Notes: generated by a model from the letters alone, not told the origin. DNA of 64,000 bases from Flaccisagitta enflata (GCA_965153355.1 OZ231127.1:30938001-31002000), one strand, 5' to 3'; positions 43,901-54,065 are shown, numbered from the stretch's first letter. Made by a program: numbers and translations.

Positions 43901-44052
43901 AGCAACTCCCTCAGGCCAAGTTGTTTGAACTGAGAGGGTTGTTGATGGTCACTTTGGTGATGGTGTTTTTGGGACTCGCTGTCGTTATCTCCGATTCGAT
44001 AGTCAGAACCAAATATAAAGGGAAAGTCAACGGCCAAAGTACCGCCGACTGA
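37813..44052 (+). CDS. ionotropic glutamate receptor-like (IR-type) subunit, five exons
   Basis: Exons 37813-37927, 38043-38174, 38819-38929, 42472-42707 and 43440-44052 join in phase to about 400 residues ending at TGA. Order: S1 lobe (KVITHNLAPFAYK, RWTGIFFDVLRLLQE, FNGMIGFIQRGEADIGV, RMAVVDFTPP), M1 (VGLWASIAGMMMLFSLLYFF), pore loop (NIFSIFLQQG), M3 with TYTANLAAN, S2 lobe, M4 (LLMVTLVMVFLGLAVVI) and a short basic tail. This is a ligand-gated cation channel fold at the cell surface. The S1 Arg (PQRMAVVDF) and S2 Glu (VFSESWLIE), which contact ligand in glutamate receptors, are both present; the Thr of the usual PLTIT is Ser here. No amino-terminal domain or signal peptide is visible, so it is either 5'-partial or a short IR-type receptor. 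Confidence 0.93.
38043..38174 (+). CDS. receptor exon B (S1 lobe)
   Basis: Encodes DIDFGVEINETSLIDGSYG, then SFNGMIGFIQRGEADIGVQ. The acceptor is GAAATGCAG, weak in pyrimidines; the donor CAG|GTTGAC is also weak, but both phases fit and the join gives an unbroken S1 alignment. Confidence 0.9.
38211..38506 (+). mobile_element. HINE-like element in receptor intron
   Basis: AACAAGGCCAACACCTATAA, GTCGCGTGCAGGACA, GACTTAAATTGACTT steps, CCGACCAACCGACGG, AGCGGGGTGTAGAG, GTCGCGTAGCACGCGAC, TAAAAA. Starts 37 bp after exon B. Confidence 0.93.
38819..38929 (+). CDS. receptor exon C (end of S1)
   Basis: Encodes AISIIPQRMAVVDFTPP and VHSTHTTLAYGKVMVPNFFQ. R..VVDFT.P is a hallmark of iGluR/IR S1. The acceptor is CCTCTTTTAG; the donor is CAA|GTAAGT. 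Exactly 37 codons, phase 0 on both sides. Confidence 0.95.
38930..42471 (+). other. 3.5-kb receptor intron
   Basis: Unique AT-rich DNA with one degenerate HINE (39946-40132) and a repeated gtgtggacacatttct phrase at about 41583 and 41784. No additional exon is needed: exons C and D join in frame at the S1-M1 boundary. Confidence 0.7.
39946..40132 (+). mobile_element. degenerate HINE-like element
   Basis: AACAAGGTCAGATACATGCC, gggtgggcgggaaaagtgagg, gtaaagtgtggccgaccg, agcatggtgtagagtcacg, caattgactaac. An old copy with a decayed hairpin. Confidence 0.75.
42472..42707 (+). CDS. receptor exon D (M1, pore, M3)
   Basis: Encodes FLDSFGVGLWASIAGMMMLF, SLLYFFATFPQRNW, NFQKSIWNIFSIFLQQG and KIITGAWSIFSILIIST. 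The Q/R-site equivalent (first Q of QQG) is Gln, as in calcium-permeable channels. The acceptor is AACTTTTCAG and the donor is AC|GTGAGT. Confidence 0.95.
42811..43325. mobile_element. foldback element with self-inverting minisatellite, in receptor intron
   Basis: The left arm (agcggctccgaaggggacg, gggggacttttgttcgtctg) is mirrored by the right arm (ggacggacagatgg, gaacgaaagtccc, ttgtcccctgcc). The core is CCTCTCAGGCCTGAAATCTG units that switch to inverted units near 43095. The right flank cacagtcatgcaaaacagc, gggcaacggttatcgctg recurs at 60490 and 31980. Confidence 0.8.
43440..44052 (+). CDS. receptor exon E (M3 end, S2, M4, stop)
   Basis: Starts one base to complete Thr, then YTANLAANLTTQYGSAGFQS, LRQAGIPIYINNGHYTKRIF, NAVFSESWLIEKEIRRNC, SFAMRKNHPLFLSISQKIVD, M4 and KYKGKVNGQSTAD. 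The Cys pair (RRNC and KEC) matches the conserved S2 disulfide. The acceptor is ATTGCCTCAG. Confidence 0.96.
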
Positions 44053-44079
44053 CTTTGACATTCAGATGAGTAGTAAGTA

Positions 44080-44256
44080 CCGTTGAACCCCGCTCTAACG
44101 GACCCGCCACCAACGGCATTCCGCCTATAACAGATGCAAATTCATGGTTCCTTCAAATTCATTTCTTTTACTTTCTTTGTTGGCAATAACAAAAGTCCGC
44201 CTATAACAGAAAGAAAGTGTTGGTCCCCTGAAATCCGTTAGAGCGGGGTTCGACTG
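44080..44256. mobile_element. pogo/Tigger-like MITE in receptor 3' flank
   Basis: TA-flanked. The left end CCGTTGAACCCCGCTCTAAC and the right end, read inverted, CAGTCGAACCCCGCTCTAAC match closely. CAGT.GAACC ends and TA duplication are usual for pogo-type elements. Lies 27 bp after the stop codon, so probably within the 3' UTR. Confidence 0.82.
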
Positions 44257-44344
44257 TATAACACCACAGGTGTTTATAGTTGAGTCGCTTTTGAAAACAA
44301 AATTATTTTATGGGCCTCTAATAACACAGTAGCGGGTAGCCCCT

Positions 44345-44387
<43 letters not shown>

Positions 44388-44840
44388 CACTGTGTACACA
44401 CATATACGCACTTACACAAACGGTGAGAAAGTATATCTGTCGTTGCAATTTAAACAAGCCCGATTGGGCAACGATGCGTCCTCTACTTATCTATATATAG
44501 AAAGAATTTCACATTTTTTTGCATATTGCAGTTCTTATCATCAACATTGCTTTTCATAGTTACGAATAAATTATTCTTTAAATGTACAAATACATAAAAA
44601 ATGCAGTTCTTGTTCTATCATATTTTACTGAGTGACATAAAATAGATAAACCATAACTGTTTATTAATGAGAGACAAGATTTATTTGAGTCTTAACAAAC
44701 AATTTCAAAGGAATTGATATGAAAAAAACTGAATTCTGGAGGTGGGTGGGACGGGGGCAAAATCCAAGCAGTTAGAATTATAAAAAAGATGGGGAGAAAT
44801 TATAAAAAAGATGGGGAGAAATTGTTGGCTAACTCTTATA
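44257..44840. other. 3' flank of receptor gene
   Basis: (GA)n at 44349-44381, otherwise unique AT-rich DNA. 44775-44825 carries two aattataaaaaagatgggg copies. No gene. Confidence 0.45.
44565..44570 (+). promoter_or_regulatory. possible polyadenylation signal
   Basis: First AATAAA after the receptor stop codon in AT-rich DNA, about 510 bp downstream. Position only; use is not shown. Confidence 0.3.
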
Positions 44841-47800
44841 GAGATGCGAGGACGCATCTAAAAATGATTGGGAGTGGTGTGGGAGGGATTGAATTGGTCA
44901 CTGATGGATTTTTGAAAAAGGGTAACGGAGGGACGGACGGACGGACGGACGGACAGACCCTCTTATAGAGATGCGAGGACGCATCTAAAAATGATTGGGA
45001 GTGGTGTGGGAGGGATTGAATTGGTCACTGATGGATTTTTGAAAAAGGGTAACGGAGGGACGGACGGACGGACGGACGGACAGACCCTCTTATAGAGATG
45101 CGAGGACGCATCTAAAAATGATTGGGAGTGGTGTGGGAGGGATTGAATTGGTCACTGATGGATTTTTGAAAAAGGGTAACGGAGGGACGGACGGACGGAC
45201 GGACGGACAGACCCTCTTATAGAGATGCGAGGACGCATCTAAAAATGATTGGGAGTGGTGTGGGAGGGATTGAATTGGTCACTGATGGATTTTTGAAAAA
45301 GGGTAACGGAGGGACGGACGGACGGACGGACGGACAGACCCTCTTATAGAGATGCGAGGACGCATCTAAAAATGATTGGGAGTGGTGTGGGAGGGATTGA
45401 ATTGGTCACTGATGGATTTTTGAAAAAGGGTAACGGAGGGACGGACGGACGGACGGACGGACAGACCCTCTTATAGAGATGCGAGGACGCATCTAAAAAT
45501 GATTGGGAGTGGTGTGGGAGGGATTGAATTGGTCACTGATGGATTTTTGAAAAAGGGTAACGGAGGGACGGACGGACGGACGGACGGACAGACCCTCTTA
45601 TAGAGATGCGAGGACGCATCTAAAAATGATTGGGAGTGGTGTGGGAGGGATTGAATTGGTCACTGATGGATTTTCGAAAAAGGGTAACGGAGGGACGGAC
45701 GGACGGACGGACGGACAGACCCTCTTATAGAGATGCGAGGACGCATCTAAAAATGATTGGGAGTGGTGTGGGAGGGATTGAATTGGTCACTGATGGATTT
45801 TTGAAAAAGGGTAACGGAGGGACGGACGGACGGACGGACGGACGGACAGACCCTCTTATAGAGATGCGAGGACGCATCTAAAAATGATTGGGAGTGGTGT
45901 GGGAGGGATTGAATTGGTCACTGATGGATTTTCGAAAAAGGGTAACGGAGGGACGGACGGACGGACGGACGGACAGACCCTCTTATAGAGATGCGAGGAC
46001 GCATCTAAAAATGATTGGGAGTGGTGTGGGAGGGATTGAATTGGTCACTGATGGATTTTTGAAAAAGGGTAACGGAGGGACGGACGGACGGACGGACGGA
46101 CGGACAGACCCTCTTATAGAGATGCGAGGACGCATCTAAAAATGATTGGGAGTGGTGTGGGAGGGATTGAATTGGTCACTGATGGATTTTTGAAAAAGGG
46201 TAACGGAGGGACGGACGGACGGACGGGCGGGCGGACGACCTTCTAAGAATGCGAGGACGCATCTAAAATGATTGGGAGTGGTGGAGGAGGGATTGAATTG
46301 GTCACTGATGGATTTTTGAAAGGGAAGGCGGGACGGACGGGCGGGCGGACGGACAGACCCTCTATAGAGATGCGAGGACGCATCTAAAAATGATTGGGAG
46401 TGGTGTGGGAGGGATTGAATTGGTCACTGATGGATTTTTGAAAAAGGGTAACGGAGGGACGGACGGACGGACGGACGGACGGACAGACCCTCTTATAGAG
46501 ATGCGAGGACGCATCTAAAAATGATTGGGAGTGGTGTGGGAGGGATTGAATTGGTCACTGATGGATTTTCGAAAAAGGGTAACGGAGGGACGGACGGACG
46601 GACGGACGGACGGACAGACCCTCTTATAGAGATGCGAGGACGCATCTAAAAATGATTGGGAGTGGGTGGGAGGGATTGGTGGTCACTGATGGATTTTTGA
46701 AAAAGGGTAACGGAGAGGAGGACGGACGGACGGACGGACGGACAGACTTTTATATAGGAGTGCAGAAGACATCTAAAAGTGAAGGTAGTGTGAGAGGGTT
46801 GAATTGGTCACTGATGATTTTGAAAAAGGGTAACGGAGGGACGGACGGACGGATTGACGGACGGACAGATTCCTTCTTATGAGATGCGAGGACGCATCTA
46901 AAAATGATTGGGAGTGGTGTGGGAGGGATTGAATTGGTCACTGATGGATTTTTGAAAAAGGGTAACGGAGGGACGGACGGACGGACGGACGGACGGACAG
47001 ACCCTCTTATAGAGATGCGAGGACGCATCTAAAAATGATTGGGAGTGGTGTGGGAGGGATTGAATTGGTCACTGATGGATTTTTGAAAAAGGGTAACGGA
47101 GGGACGGACGGACGGACGGACGGACGGACAGACCCTCTTATAGAGATGCGAGGACGCATCTAAAAATGATTGGGAGTGGTGTGGGAGGGATTGAATTGGT
47201 CACTGATGGATTTTTGAAAAAGGGTAACGGAGGGACGGACGGACGGACGGACGGACGGACAGACCCTCTTATAGAGATGCGAGGACGCATCTAAAAATGA
47301 TTGGGAGTGGTGTGGGAGGGATTGAATTGGTCACTGATGGATTTTTGAAAAAGGGTAACGGAGGGACGGACGGACGGACGGACGGACGGACAGACCCTCT
47401 TATAGAGATGCGAGGACGCATCTAAAAATGATTGGGAGTGGTGTGGGAGGGATTGAATTGGTCACTGATGGATTTTTGAAAAAGGGTAACGGAGGGACGG
47501 ACAGACGGACGGACGGACGGACAGACCCTCTTATAAGTGCGAGGACGCATCTAAAAATGATTGGGTAGTGTGGGGAGAGGATTGGGTGGTGCAGTGGATT
47601 TTGAAAAAGAAGGTAACGGAGAGGACGGACGGACGGACGGACGGGCGGACGGGGCCCTCTTATAGAGAATGCGGAAGGACGCATCACAAAAGCCAGTTAG
47701 GAGTAGTGGGAAAGTTGGGTAATTCACTGATAGATTTTGAAAAAGGTAACGGAGGGACGGACGGACGGACGGGCGGACGGACAAACTTTTTCCTCTTATA

Positions 47801-49661
47801 GAGAGTGCGAAAGACCTTCGGACGCATCTAAAAATGATTGGAAGTAGTGTAGGAGAGATTGAAGTGGTCACTGATGGATTTTTGAAAAAGGGTAACGGAG
47901 GGACGGGCCGGACGGACGGGCGGACAGATGAACTCCCTCTTATAGAAGATGCAAAGGACATCTAAAAGCCAGTGAGGTAGTGTAGGAGAAAGGGATTGAA
48001 TTGGTCACTGATGGATTTTTTGAAAAAGGAGTAGCAGGAGGGACGGACGGACGGACGGACGGACGGACAGACCCTCTTATAGAGATGCGAGGACGCATCT
48101 AAAAATGATTGGGAGTGGTGTGGGAAAGAGATTGGGTGGTCACTGATGAATTTTTGAAAAAGGAGTAACGGAAGACTGGACGGACGGACGGACGGACGGA
48201 CAGACCCTCTTATTGGAGATGCGAGGATGCATCTAAAACTGATTGGGAGTGGTGTAGGAGGGTTGATTGGTCACTGATGGATTTTGAGTAACGGAGGGGA
48301 CGGGCTTGGGCGGACGGACGGACAGACCCTCTTATAGAGATGCGGGGGCATATCTAAAATAGTGGGAAGTGGTGTGGGGGAGGGATTGAATTGGTCACTG
48401 ATGGATTTTTGAAAAAGGGTAACGGAGGGACGGACGGACGGACGGACAGACCCTCTTATAAGATGCGAGGACGCATCTAAAAATCGCGATTAAGTCAAAA
48501 GTGGCAAAAATTGAATTAGTAAGCGTATATCATTTTTGAAAAAGGAGTAACGGGAGAGGGGACGGACGGACGGACGGACGGACAGACCCTCTTATAGAAT
48601 GCGAGGACGCATCTAAAAATGATTAGGAGTAGTGTGGAAGGGATTTAATTGGTGATTGATAGATTTTCCAAAAAGGGTAATGGACCGACCGACCAACCAA
48701 CCAACAGACCCTCTTTTAGAGATGCGAGGACGCATCTAAAAATGATTGGGCGTGGTTTGGGAGGGATGGAATTGGTTACTGATGGATTTTTGAAAAAGGG
48801 TAACGCACGGACCGACTGACTGACAGACAGACCAGACCCTCTTATAGGAATGCGAGGCAGCATCTAAAAATGAGGTGGGAGTGGTGTGGGAGGGATTGAA
48901 TTGGTCACTGATACGATTTTTGAAAAGGAGTAACGGACGGACGGATGGACGGACGGACGGACAGACCCTCTTATAAGATGCGTGCGAGGAGCATCTAAAA
49001 ATGATTGGGAGTGGTGTGGGGGGGATTGGGTGGTCGCAGTGGATTTTTATGAAAAAGGAGTAACGGAGAGGGACGGACGGACGGACGGGCGGACAGACTC
49101 CCTCTTATAGAATGCGAGGACATCTAAAAATGATTGGGAGTGGTGTGGGAGGGATTGGGTTGGTCACTGATGGATTTTTGAAAAAGGGTAACGGAGGGAC
49201 GGGGAGCGGACGCGGACCCGGACAGACGGTGAGACGAACCTCTTATAGAATGCGAGGCCTTTATCCCCAAAATGATTAGGAGTGGTGGCCAGGAGAGGAT
49301 TAGGGTGGTCACTGATGAATTTTTGAAAAAGGAGTAACGGAGAGGGGCCAGACGGGCGGACGGGCGGACAGACCCTCTTATAGAGATAAGAAGCGCATCA
49401 CAAGCCAATTGGGAGTAGTGTGGGAGGATTGGAGTGGTCACTGATGAGATTTTGAAGGAGTAACGGAGGACGGACGGACGGACGGACGGACGGACCAGAC
49501 TCAAACCAGACTTATAGGGTACGAGATGCGAGGATCTAAAAATGATTAGGAGTGGTGTGGGAGGGAGTGAAGGTGGTCGCCTGATAGATTTTTGAAAAGG
49601 AGTAACGGAGGACGGACGGACGGACGGGCGGACAGACCTCTTATAGAATGCAGGCGCATCT
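44841..49661 (+). repeat. 127-bp tandem array built from a HINE hairpin terminus
   Basis: About 38 units. Each has hairpin GATGCG-AGGA-CGCATC, TAAAAATGATTGGGAGTGG, gggagggattgaattggtc, gtaacggag, (GGAC)n and CAGACCCTCTTATAGA. Units to about 46200 are nearly identical apart from 127 versus 131 bp; later units carry many small indels. The array contains the three diagnostic parts of the HINE 3' end ((ACGG)n, TCTTATAGAG, hairpin-CTAAAAA) in the normal order. It ends at an N gap. Confidence 0.95.
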
Positions 49662-49671
49662 NNNNNNNNNN
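49662..49671. other. assembly gap
   Basis: Run of N at the end of the 127-bp array. True array length is unknown. Confidence 0.99.
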
Positions 49672-49790
49672 CATACCGTGTGGATTGAGCAACATTTTTG
49701 TGACGGACCAACCAACTACCTACTGATTGACCGACCAACCAACCGACATTTATGACCGGCTATAGAGGTACGTAGGCATACCTAAAAATG
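49672..49790 (+). mobile_element. HINE-like 3' end with GGTA hairpin
   Basis: gtgacggaccaaccaac, gattgaccgaccaaccaacc, ccggctatagAGGTA, cgtaggca and TACCTAAAAA. The arms GGTA/TACC are another hairpin variant. Confidence 0.6.
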
Positions 49791-50293
49791 CAACTTAAGT
49801 TTGCAAATGAGTGACAAAGGGACTGACTTAGCATAATCGATCATCACCAAAGAAAGGACTGGCCGTGCCATAGAAAAGAATGACGTCACAGCTTAAAAAT
49901 CAATCCAGCCCTAAAAATTCAATGAAAAAACGAGTAATATGCCCGTTCATAAGGCCATAAACGAAAATTCTGGAGAAAAGGCGAGAAACGATAATAGATC
50001 ATTGTAATACCCAACATAAAAAGAATCAAATCAGGGTGCTCAGGGTACCCTTTAAAGAGAGGTGAAATCACATTTAAAACTACCATTTCGGACTTCAAAA
50101 TGTTGACCTTTATTGATGGGGAACCTATAAAAGCGGGGCTGTTATTGCGGGGTTCCACTGTACAGTGAATATTGTTAACCTAATTCAATGCCCAATACTT
50201 ATCACCCGGCCTTGGATGGGAGGAAAAAGGAAAGGAGGGAAAGGAGGGAGGAAGGAATGGAAGGAAGGTAGGAAGGAAGAAACAAAAATAGTA
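49791..50293. other. unique spacer with old MITE end
   Basis: The end of a pogo-like element (agcggggctgttattgcgg, ggttccactgta) is visible at about 50130-50162. 50215-50285 is GGAA-rich. No gene. Confidence 0.4.
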
Positions 50294-50895
50294 CAGTGGG
50301 GTTCGAGGAATAACATCCTAAACTGGAGGAAGGTATTTAAGCGTCTTAATTTCATTTGACAAACTTGATATTTGAAATATAAGTTGTTCACTTGATGCTT
50401 TTGTCCCTGAGTTTTTCGGTTGCTATGGAAACCAAAATTATTTTTTTGAACATTCATAACAACTAGAATATCGATATTTTGACAAATATTATCAGGGAAC
50501 ATTGCTCAAAATCAGATTTGCTACAACTTTCCCACAGTATGTCCTGTAAGAATATTGCTTGTTTAGCCGTTGCTAGGGAGCATCATTAAGCGGTTGCTAG
50601 GTGTGATGCCCCTTAGCAACGGCCAAACGAGCAATATTCTTACAGAACATACTGTGGGAAAATTGTAGCAAATTTAATTTTGAGCAATGTTCCCTGACAA
50701 TATTTCTCAAAATATTGATATTTTAGTGGTTATAAATGTTTGAAAAAATAATTTTGGTTTCCATAGCAACCAAAAAACTCAGGGACAAAAGAATTGAGTG
50801 AACAACTTATATTTCAAATATAAATTTTTTCAAATTAAATTAAGACACTTTAATACCTTCCTCCAGTTTAGGCTGTTATTCCATGAACCCCACTG
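50294..50895. mobile_element. 600-bp near-perfect palindromic MITE
   Basis: TA-flanked; starts CAGTGGGGTTCG and ends GAACCCCACTG. Arms of about 290 bp pair throughout (caacttatatttgaa, ggttgctatggaaacc, gaacattgctcaaaat, cacagtatg, gcaatattctta), turning near 50590-50600. Confidence 0.92.
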
Positions 50896-50899
50896 TATG

Positions 50900-52010
50900 T
50901 ATGTATTTAGTTGTGTGTCTGTAAAGCGAAGCACGCAACTGTTGGTCTGTTGGGCTTTTTTTACTAAATTTTTGTCTAAAAGAAAATTGAGTCTCAGATG
51001 TGGGAAAAGATAAGAACAATCATAAGAGCATTGTCAGCCTCAAAACAAGGAGGAATAAAAGAACATTCATACTTTTCTCTAGGCTGATAAAGCAACTGCA
51101 GTAAACAAAAAGAATTGTGACCACTCAATTCTCATGGTTGACCCTAAATGGTCACGTTCGCAATGATAATCCGTGTCTTTTGTTTTTAAGTGTTTTTAAG
51201 CGGGTAATGTTTTAGGGTTAGGGGTGGGGTTAGGGTTAGGGATGGGGTGGGTTTTAGGGTTAGGGATAGAGTAGGGATTAGGGTGAGGGTGAGGGTTAAA
51301 AGTGGGTTTGGTTTTATATGTTTTTGCTCGAGTAAGCTTGAATTATAGATTTGTCCTTGTGGGGAAAAACAAGTGCACCGGATTGAATTACCTAACATGA
51401 CCACGTAAATTAGTCTTAAATTTGATTTGTGTGGAATTAATGTTTAGGTTCCCTTATCCTTTCAATCAGTCTTAGACTTTGATTTGTTTGTAATTAATAT
51501 TTTAGTTCTCATATCATTTTAATTGGCGATCGGAGTCATGTAATCGAATAAAAGTACATTCCAGTGTAAGCTGACGATTGGAAAAATAAGAGCTTCCAAA
51601 GAAATAAGAACACTGAGCCTCAGATAAAATAACATTTTCTTATAAAAAATGAAGCTATCTCTCTCTCTTTTGAATGACGTTCTTGTAAAAAAAAAAAAGT
51701 GTACTCGTGCTGTACGCTTATACATGCAATTAAAGAAGATTATCCCATGGATCCCACAAGCAGAAGTATACACTGTGTATGAATACAAAACCTTGTCGAA
51801 AAGATCCTCAATCCCACGGTCTTAAGTCTTAACTCTGACGAGAGTTACTTCTACTAGGGCCCACATCTTGCGAGTCGCACCTGACAAAATAGAGCTACCT
51901 GCGTTGTTCTTTTTTCCGTTAATTCAGCTTTTGTTTGGAGTATCCGAATCGTTGCGTTCTCCCACGCATTTCATAGAAAACAGGATACAGAAAACAAAAG
52001 GCAGGAATTT
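50900..52010. mobile_element. dispersed element with TTAGGG-like tract, copy 2, and flanks
   Basis: 51005-51640 repeats the block order of 9950-10320 around a TTAGGG tract: gataagaacaatcataag, tttttaagcgggtaa, then gctcgagtaagcttgaatta. A CACTTTTT-family MITE end lies at 51685-51710. The rest is unique. Confidence 0.5.
51212..51296. repeat. interstitial TTAGGG-like tract, copy 2
   Basis: Degenerate GGGTTAGGG repeats inside the dispersed element. Confidence 0.85.
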
Positions 52011-52031
52011 TTAGTCGTGGACACGCGACTC

Positions 52032-52083
52032 TACTCCTTGCTATGTCGATCCGTACATCCTTCTATCTGTACATTAGTCTGTT
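52032..52083. repeat. 52-bp direct repeat, left copy
   Basis: Identical to 52539-52590 over 52 bp (starts TACTCCTTGCTATGTCGATC). It brackets the truncated MITE. Confidence 0.95.
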
Positions 52084-52538
52084 AATGTTCTTAAATTTTG
52101 AGCAGTTTCAAGGCTTGAACGTTCTTAAATTGTTCTTAATTTAAAAACACAGTTTATCCTTCAAATAAGAACGTTCTTAATTAATTTTAAATTTGTTATT
52201 AAGAAGAAAATGAAAGAAAATGTAAATGAAACCACAAACTAGCAGATTTAAAGATTTTGAATGAATCAAGATCAATAAAAGTAGAAAAATATATGCTATA
52301 CAAAGAAAAACATGATTTGTTATATAGAAAAGATACAGAGTCTGTCCATTTATAAAGAACTATTGATTGAAAAAAACACCGAAAAAAAATGTTCTTAAAT
52401 TTTAACGGTTTTAAGCCTTATGTTCTTAAATTTTTGAAGAATGAAGCCTTCCTATGTTCTTAGCAATGTTCTTAAATTTTTCACGATTTGAAGCCTAACG
52501 TTCTTATAAACTTGGTTCTTATAAAAAAAAAAAAAGTG
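52084..52538. mobile_element. truncated CACTTTTT-family MITE
   Basis: Right end GTTCTTATAAAAAA...AAGTG followed by TA; the expected left terminus is missing. The interior shares gttcttaaa and aggctt words with 15328-15754. Confidence 0.65.
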
Positions 52539-52590
52539 TACTCCTTGCTATGTCGATCCGTACATCCTTCTATCTGTACATTAGTCTGTT
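52539..52590. repeat. 52-bp direct repeat, right copy
   Basis: See 52032-52083; continues into the outer HINE as gttccgtcac. Confidence 0.95.
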
Positions 52591-52601
52591 GTTCCGTCAC
52601 A

Positions 52602-52824
52602 TTTTTAGTTGCGTGCTACGCGACTCTACACCCCGCTTTGTCGGTACGTACGTTGGTCCGTCGGTTCGTCGGTCTGTTGGTCTATCCGTCTGTCCATCAC
52701 TCTTTACTTATTATGTTTTTTGCGGTCTTTGGCCTCACTGCTCCTGCCCAAATGATCAAGTGACCTTAGATACGGCCCCTACCCACCCGCACGCGACTTG
52801 GGTAGCCGTGTATTCGGCCTTGTT
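52602..52824 (-). mobile_element. inner HINE-like element
   Basis: TTTTTAG, TTGCGTGCTACGCGACTC, TACACCCCGCTTTGTC, GGTCCGTCGGTTCG, CACTGCTCCTGCCCAAATG, GCACGCGACTTGGGTAGCC, TATTCGGCCTTGTT. Confidence 0.9.
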
Positions 52825-52992
52825 AAAATTTGATCTTATTTGGGCAGCGATTATCTCCGGTTTCCATCCCCCCCCAGCCAAAAACCAGGCCTCACCGCTC
52901 CTGCCCAACCGTCCGCGACTGGATTGCCGTGTATCCAACCTTGTTCCAGATATGTCCTAAGAATTTCATGAAAAAGACTGTGAACAGATATC

Positions 52993-53250
52993 TTCAGGGG
53001 TGTATAAATTTGAGTTGATTTTGATTCCACCCCTGCCTTTGATTTTCTCCCTGCGATGCATCCTGTCGCATTGTAAAATCTATGATTTTCTCCCCCATAG
53101 AGAAAATAAACAATGTAGTTAAGGCTTACATAGTGTTGAATTGTGTTTCACTGATAAGTTTTTAAGATTTGTTATATTTTCCCCAGATTTTAGTTTCGTC
53201 TATTCTTTCCGCTTTGATTTCCTTCCCCATCTCAATCAATAATATACAGG
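52993..53250. mobile_element. hAT-like MITE, second copy
   Basis: Starts CAGGGGTGTATAAATTTGAG and ends ATAATATACAGGCCTTG. The interior matches 26922-27235 (cccctgcctttgattttc, gatgcatcctgtcgcat, tgtagttaaggctta). Confidence 0.78.
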
Positions 53251-53477
53251 CCTTGTCATATATTTCTGGAAAAACTCTTGGGAATTTGGCTTGCTCCTCA
53301 GGATAAAGTGCAACGTCCCCATCATGGGTTACAATGAGATTTACAATACTATACCCACGGACTTATGTACCCACCTGCAGACTGACAAATGGAAAGGCAT
53401 CAAACAAGCCCAACAGGCCAACAGTCGCGTGCTTCGTTTTACAGTAACACACACAACTGCATGCATACACACTCCTT

Positions 53478-53660
53478 TCCTTCCTTCCTCTCTTCCTTCC
53501 TTCCCTCCTCCCTTCCTTCCCTCCTTCCTTCCTTCCTTTCTTCATATCTTCCTGCCTTTCTTCCTTCCTCCCTCCTCTCTTCCCTCCCTCCTTCCTTCCT
53601 CCCTTCCTTTCATTCTTTCTTTCCTTCCTGTATACCCTCCCTTCCTTCCTTTTGTCCTCC
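53478..53660. repeat. (CTTC)n-rich tract
   Basis: Imperfect CTTC/CCTT repeats ending in a C-run. Confidence 0.9.
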
Positions 53661-53749
53661 CCCCCCCTCCAAGGCCGCGCGATATGTATTGATACAATAT
53701 CAATACAAAATTGATAAGATATCGATACAATATTGATACGATACGATAC

Positions 53750-53945
53750 AATATCATACCCAAAGTACCTAAAAATACCTGAAAACTACCCAAAATACCC
53801 AAAAGTACCCAATGATACCCAGAAATACATGAAAGTACCCTAAAGTACCTTAAGTACCAAGAGTAACTTAAGTACCCTTAAGTACCCTGAAATACCCTAA
53901 AGTACCCTAAAGTACCCTGAAGTACCCTAAAGTACCTTAGATTAC
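53750..53945. repeat. 10-bp minisatellite AAAGTACCCT
   Basis: About 19 degenerate units, similar in core (TACCC) to the array at 22785. Confidence 0.88.
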
Positions 53946-54065
53946 CATGAAAAGTCATGATTTTAAGAATGTGACGGACGGACAGATGGACGGACCGACC
54001 GACGTATCTACCGATTGATAGACCAAGGTGTAGAGTGGCATGCACGCGACTAAAAACGTCCTAAG

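Larger units (their letters stand above)
52013..52945 (-). mobile_element. outer HINE-like element containing two insertions
   Basis: Head TTTTTAGTCGTGGACACGCG, ACTCTACTCCTTGCTATGTC at 52013; tail CAACCGTCCGCGACTGG, ATTGCCGTGTATCCAACC, TTGTT at 52945. Between them are a truncated CACTTTTT MITE (52084-52538) and a complete HINE (52602-52824). Confidence 0.82.
53403..54057 (+). mobile_element. HINE-like element carrying a 10-bp array
   Basis: AACAAGCCCAACAGGCCAAC, AGTCGCGTGCTTCG, a CTTC-rich tract (53478-53640), AAAGTACCCT-type array (53750-53940), GGACGGACAGATGGACGG, CAAGGTGTAGAG, TGGCATGCACGCGACTAAAA. Confidence 0.82.

Noticed and set aside
49124-49738. 204-codon minus ORF across the N gap
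   Set aside because: Read through the 127-bp array and unknown bases; no domain.
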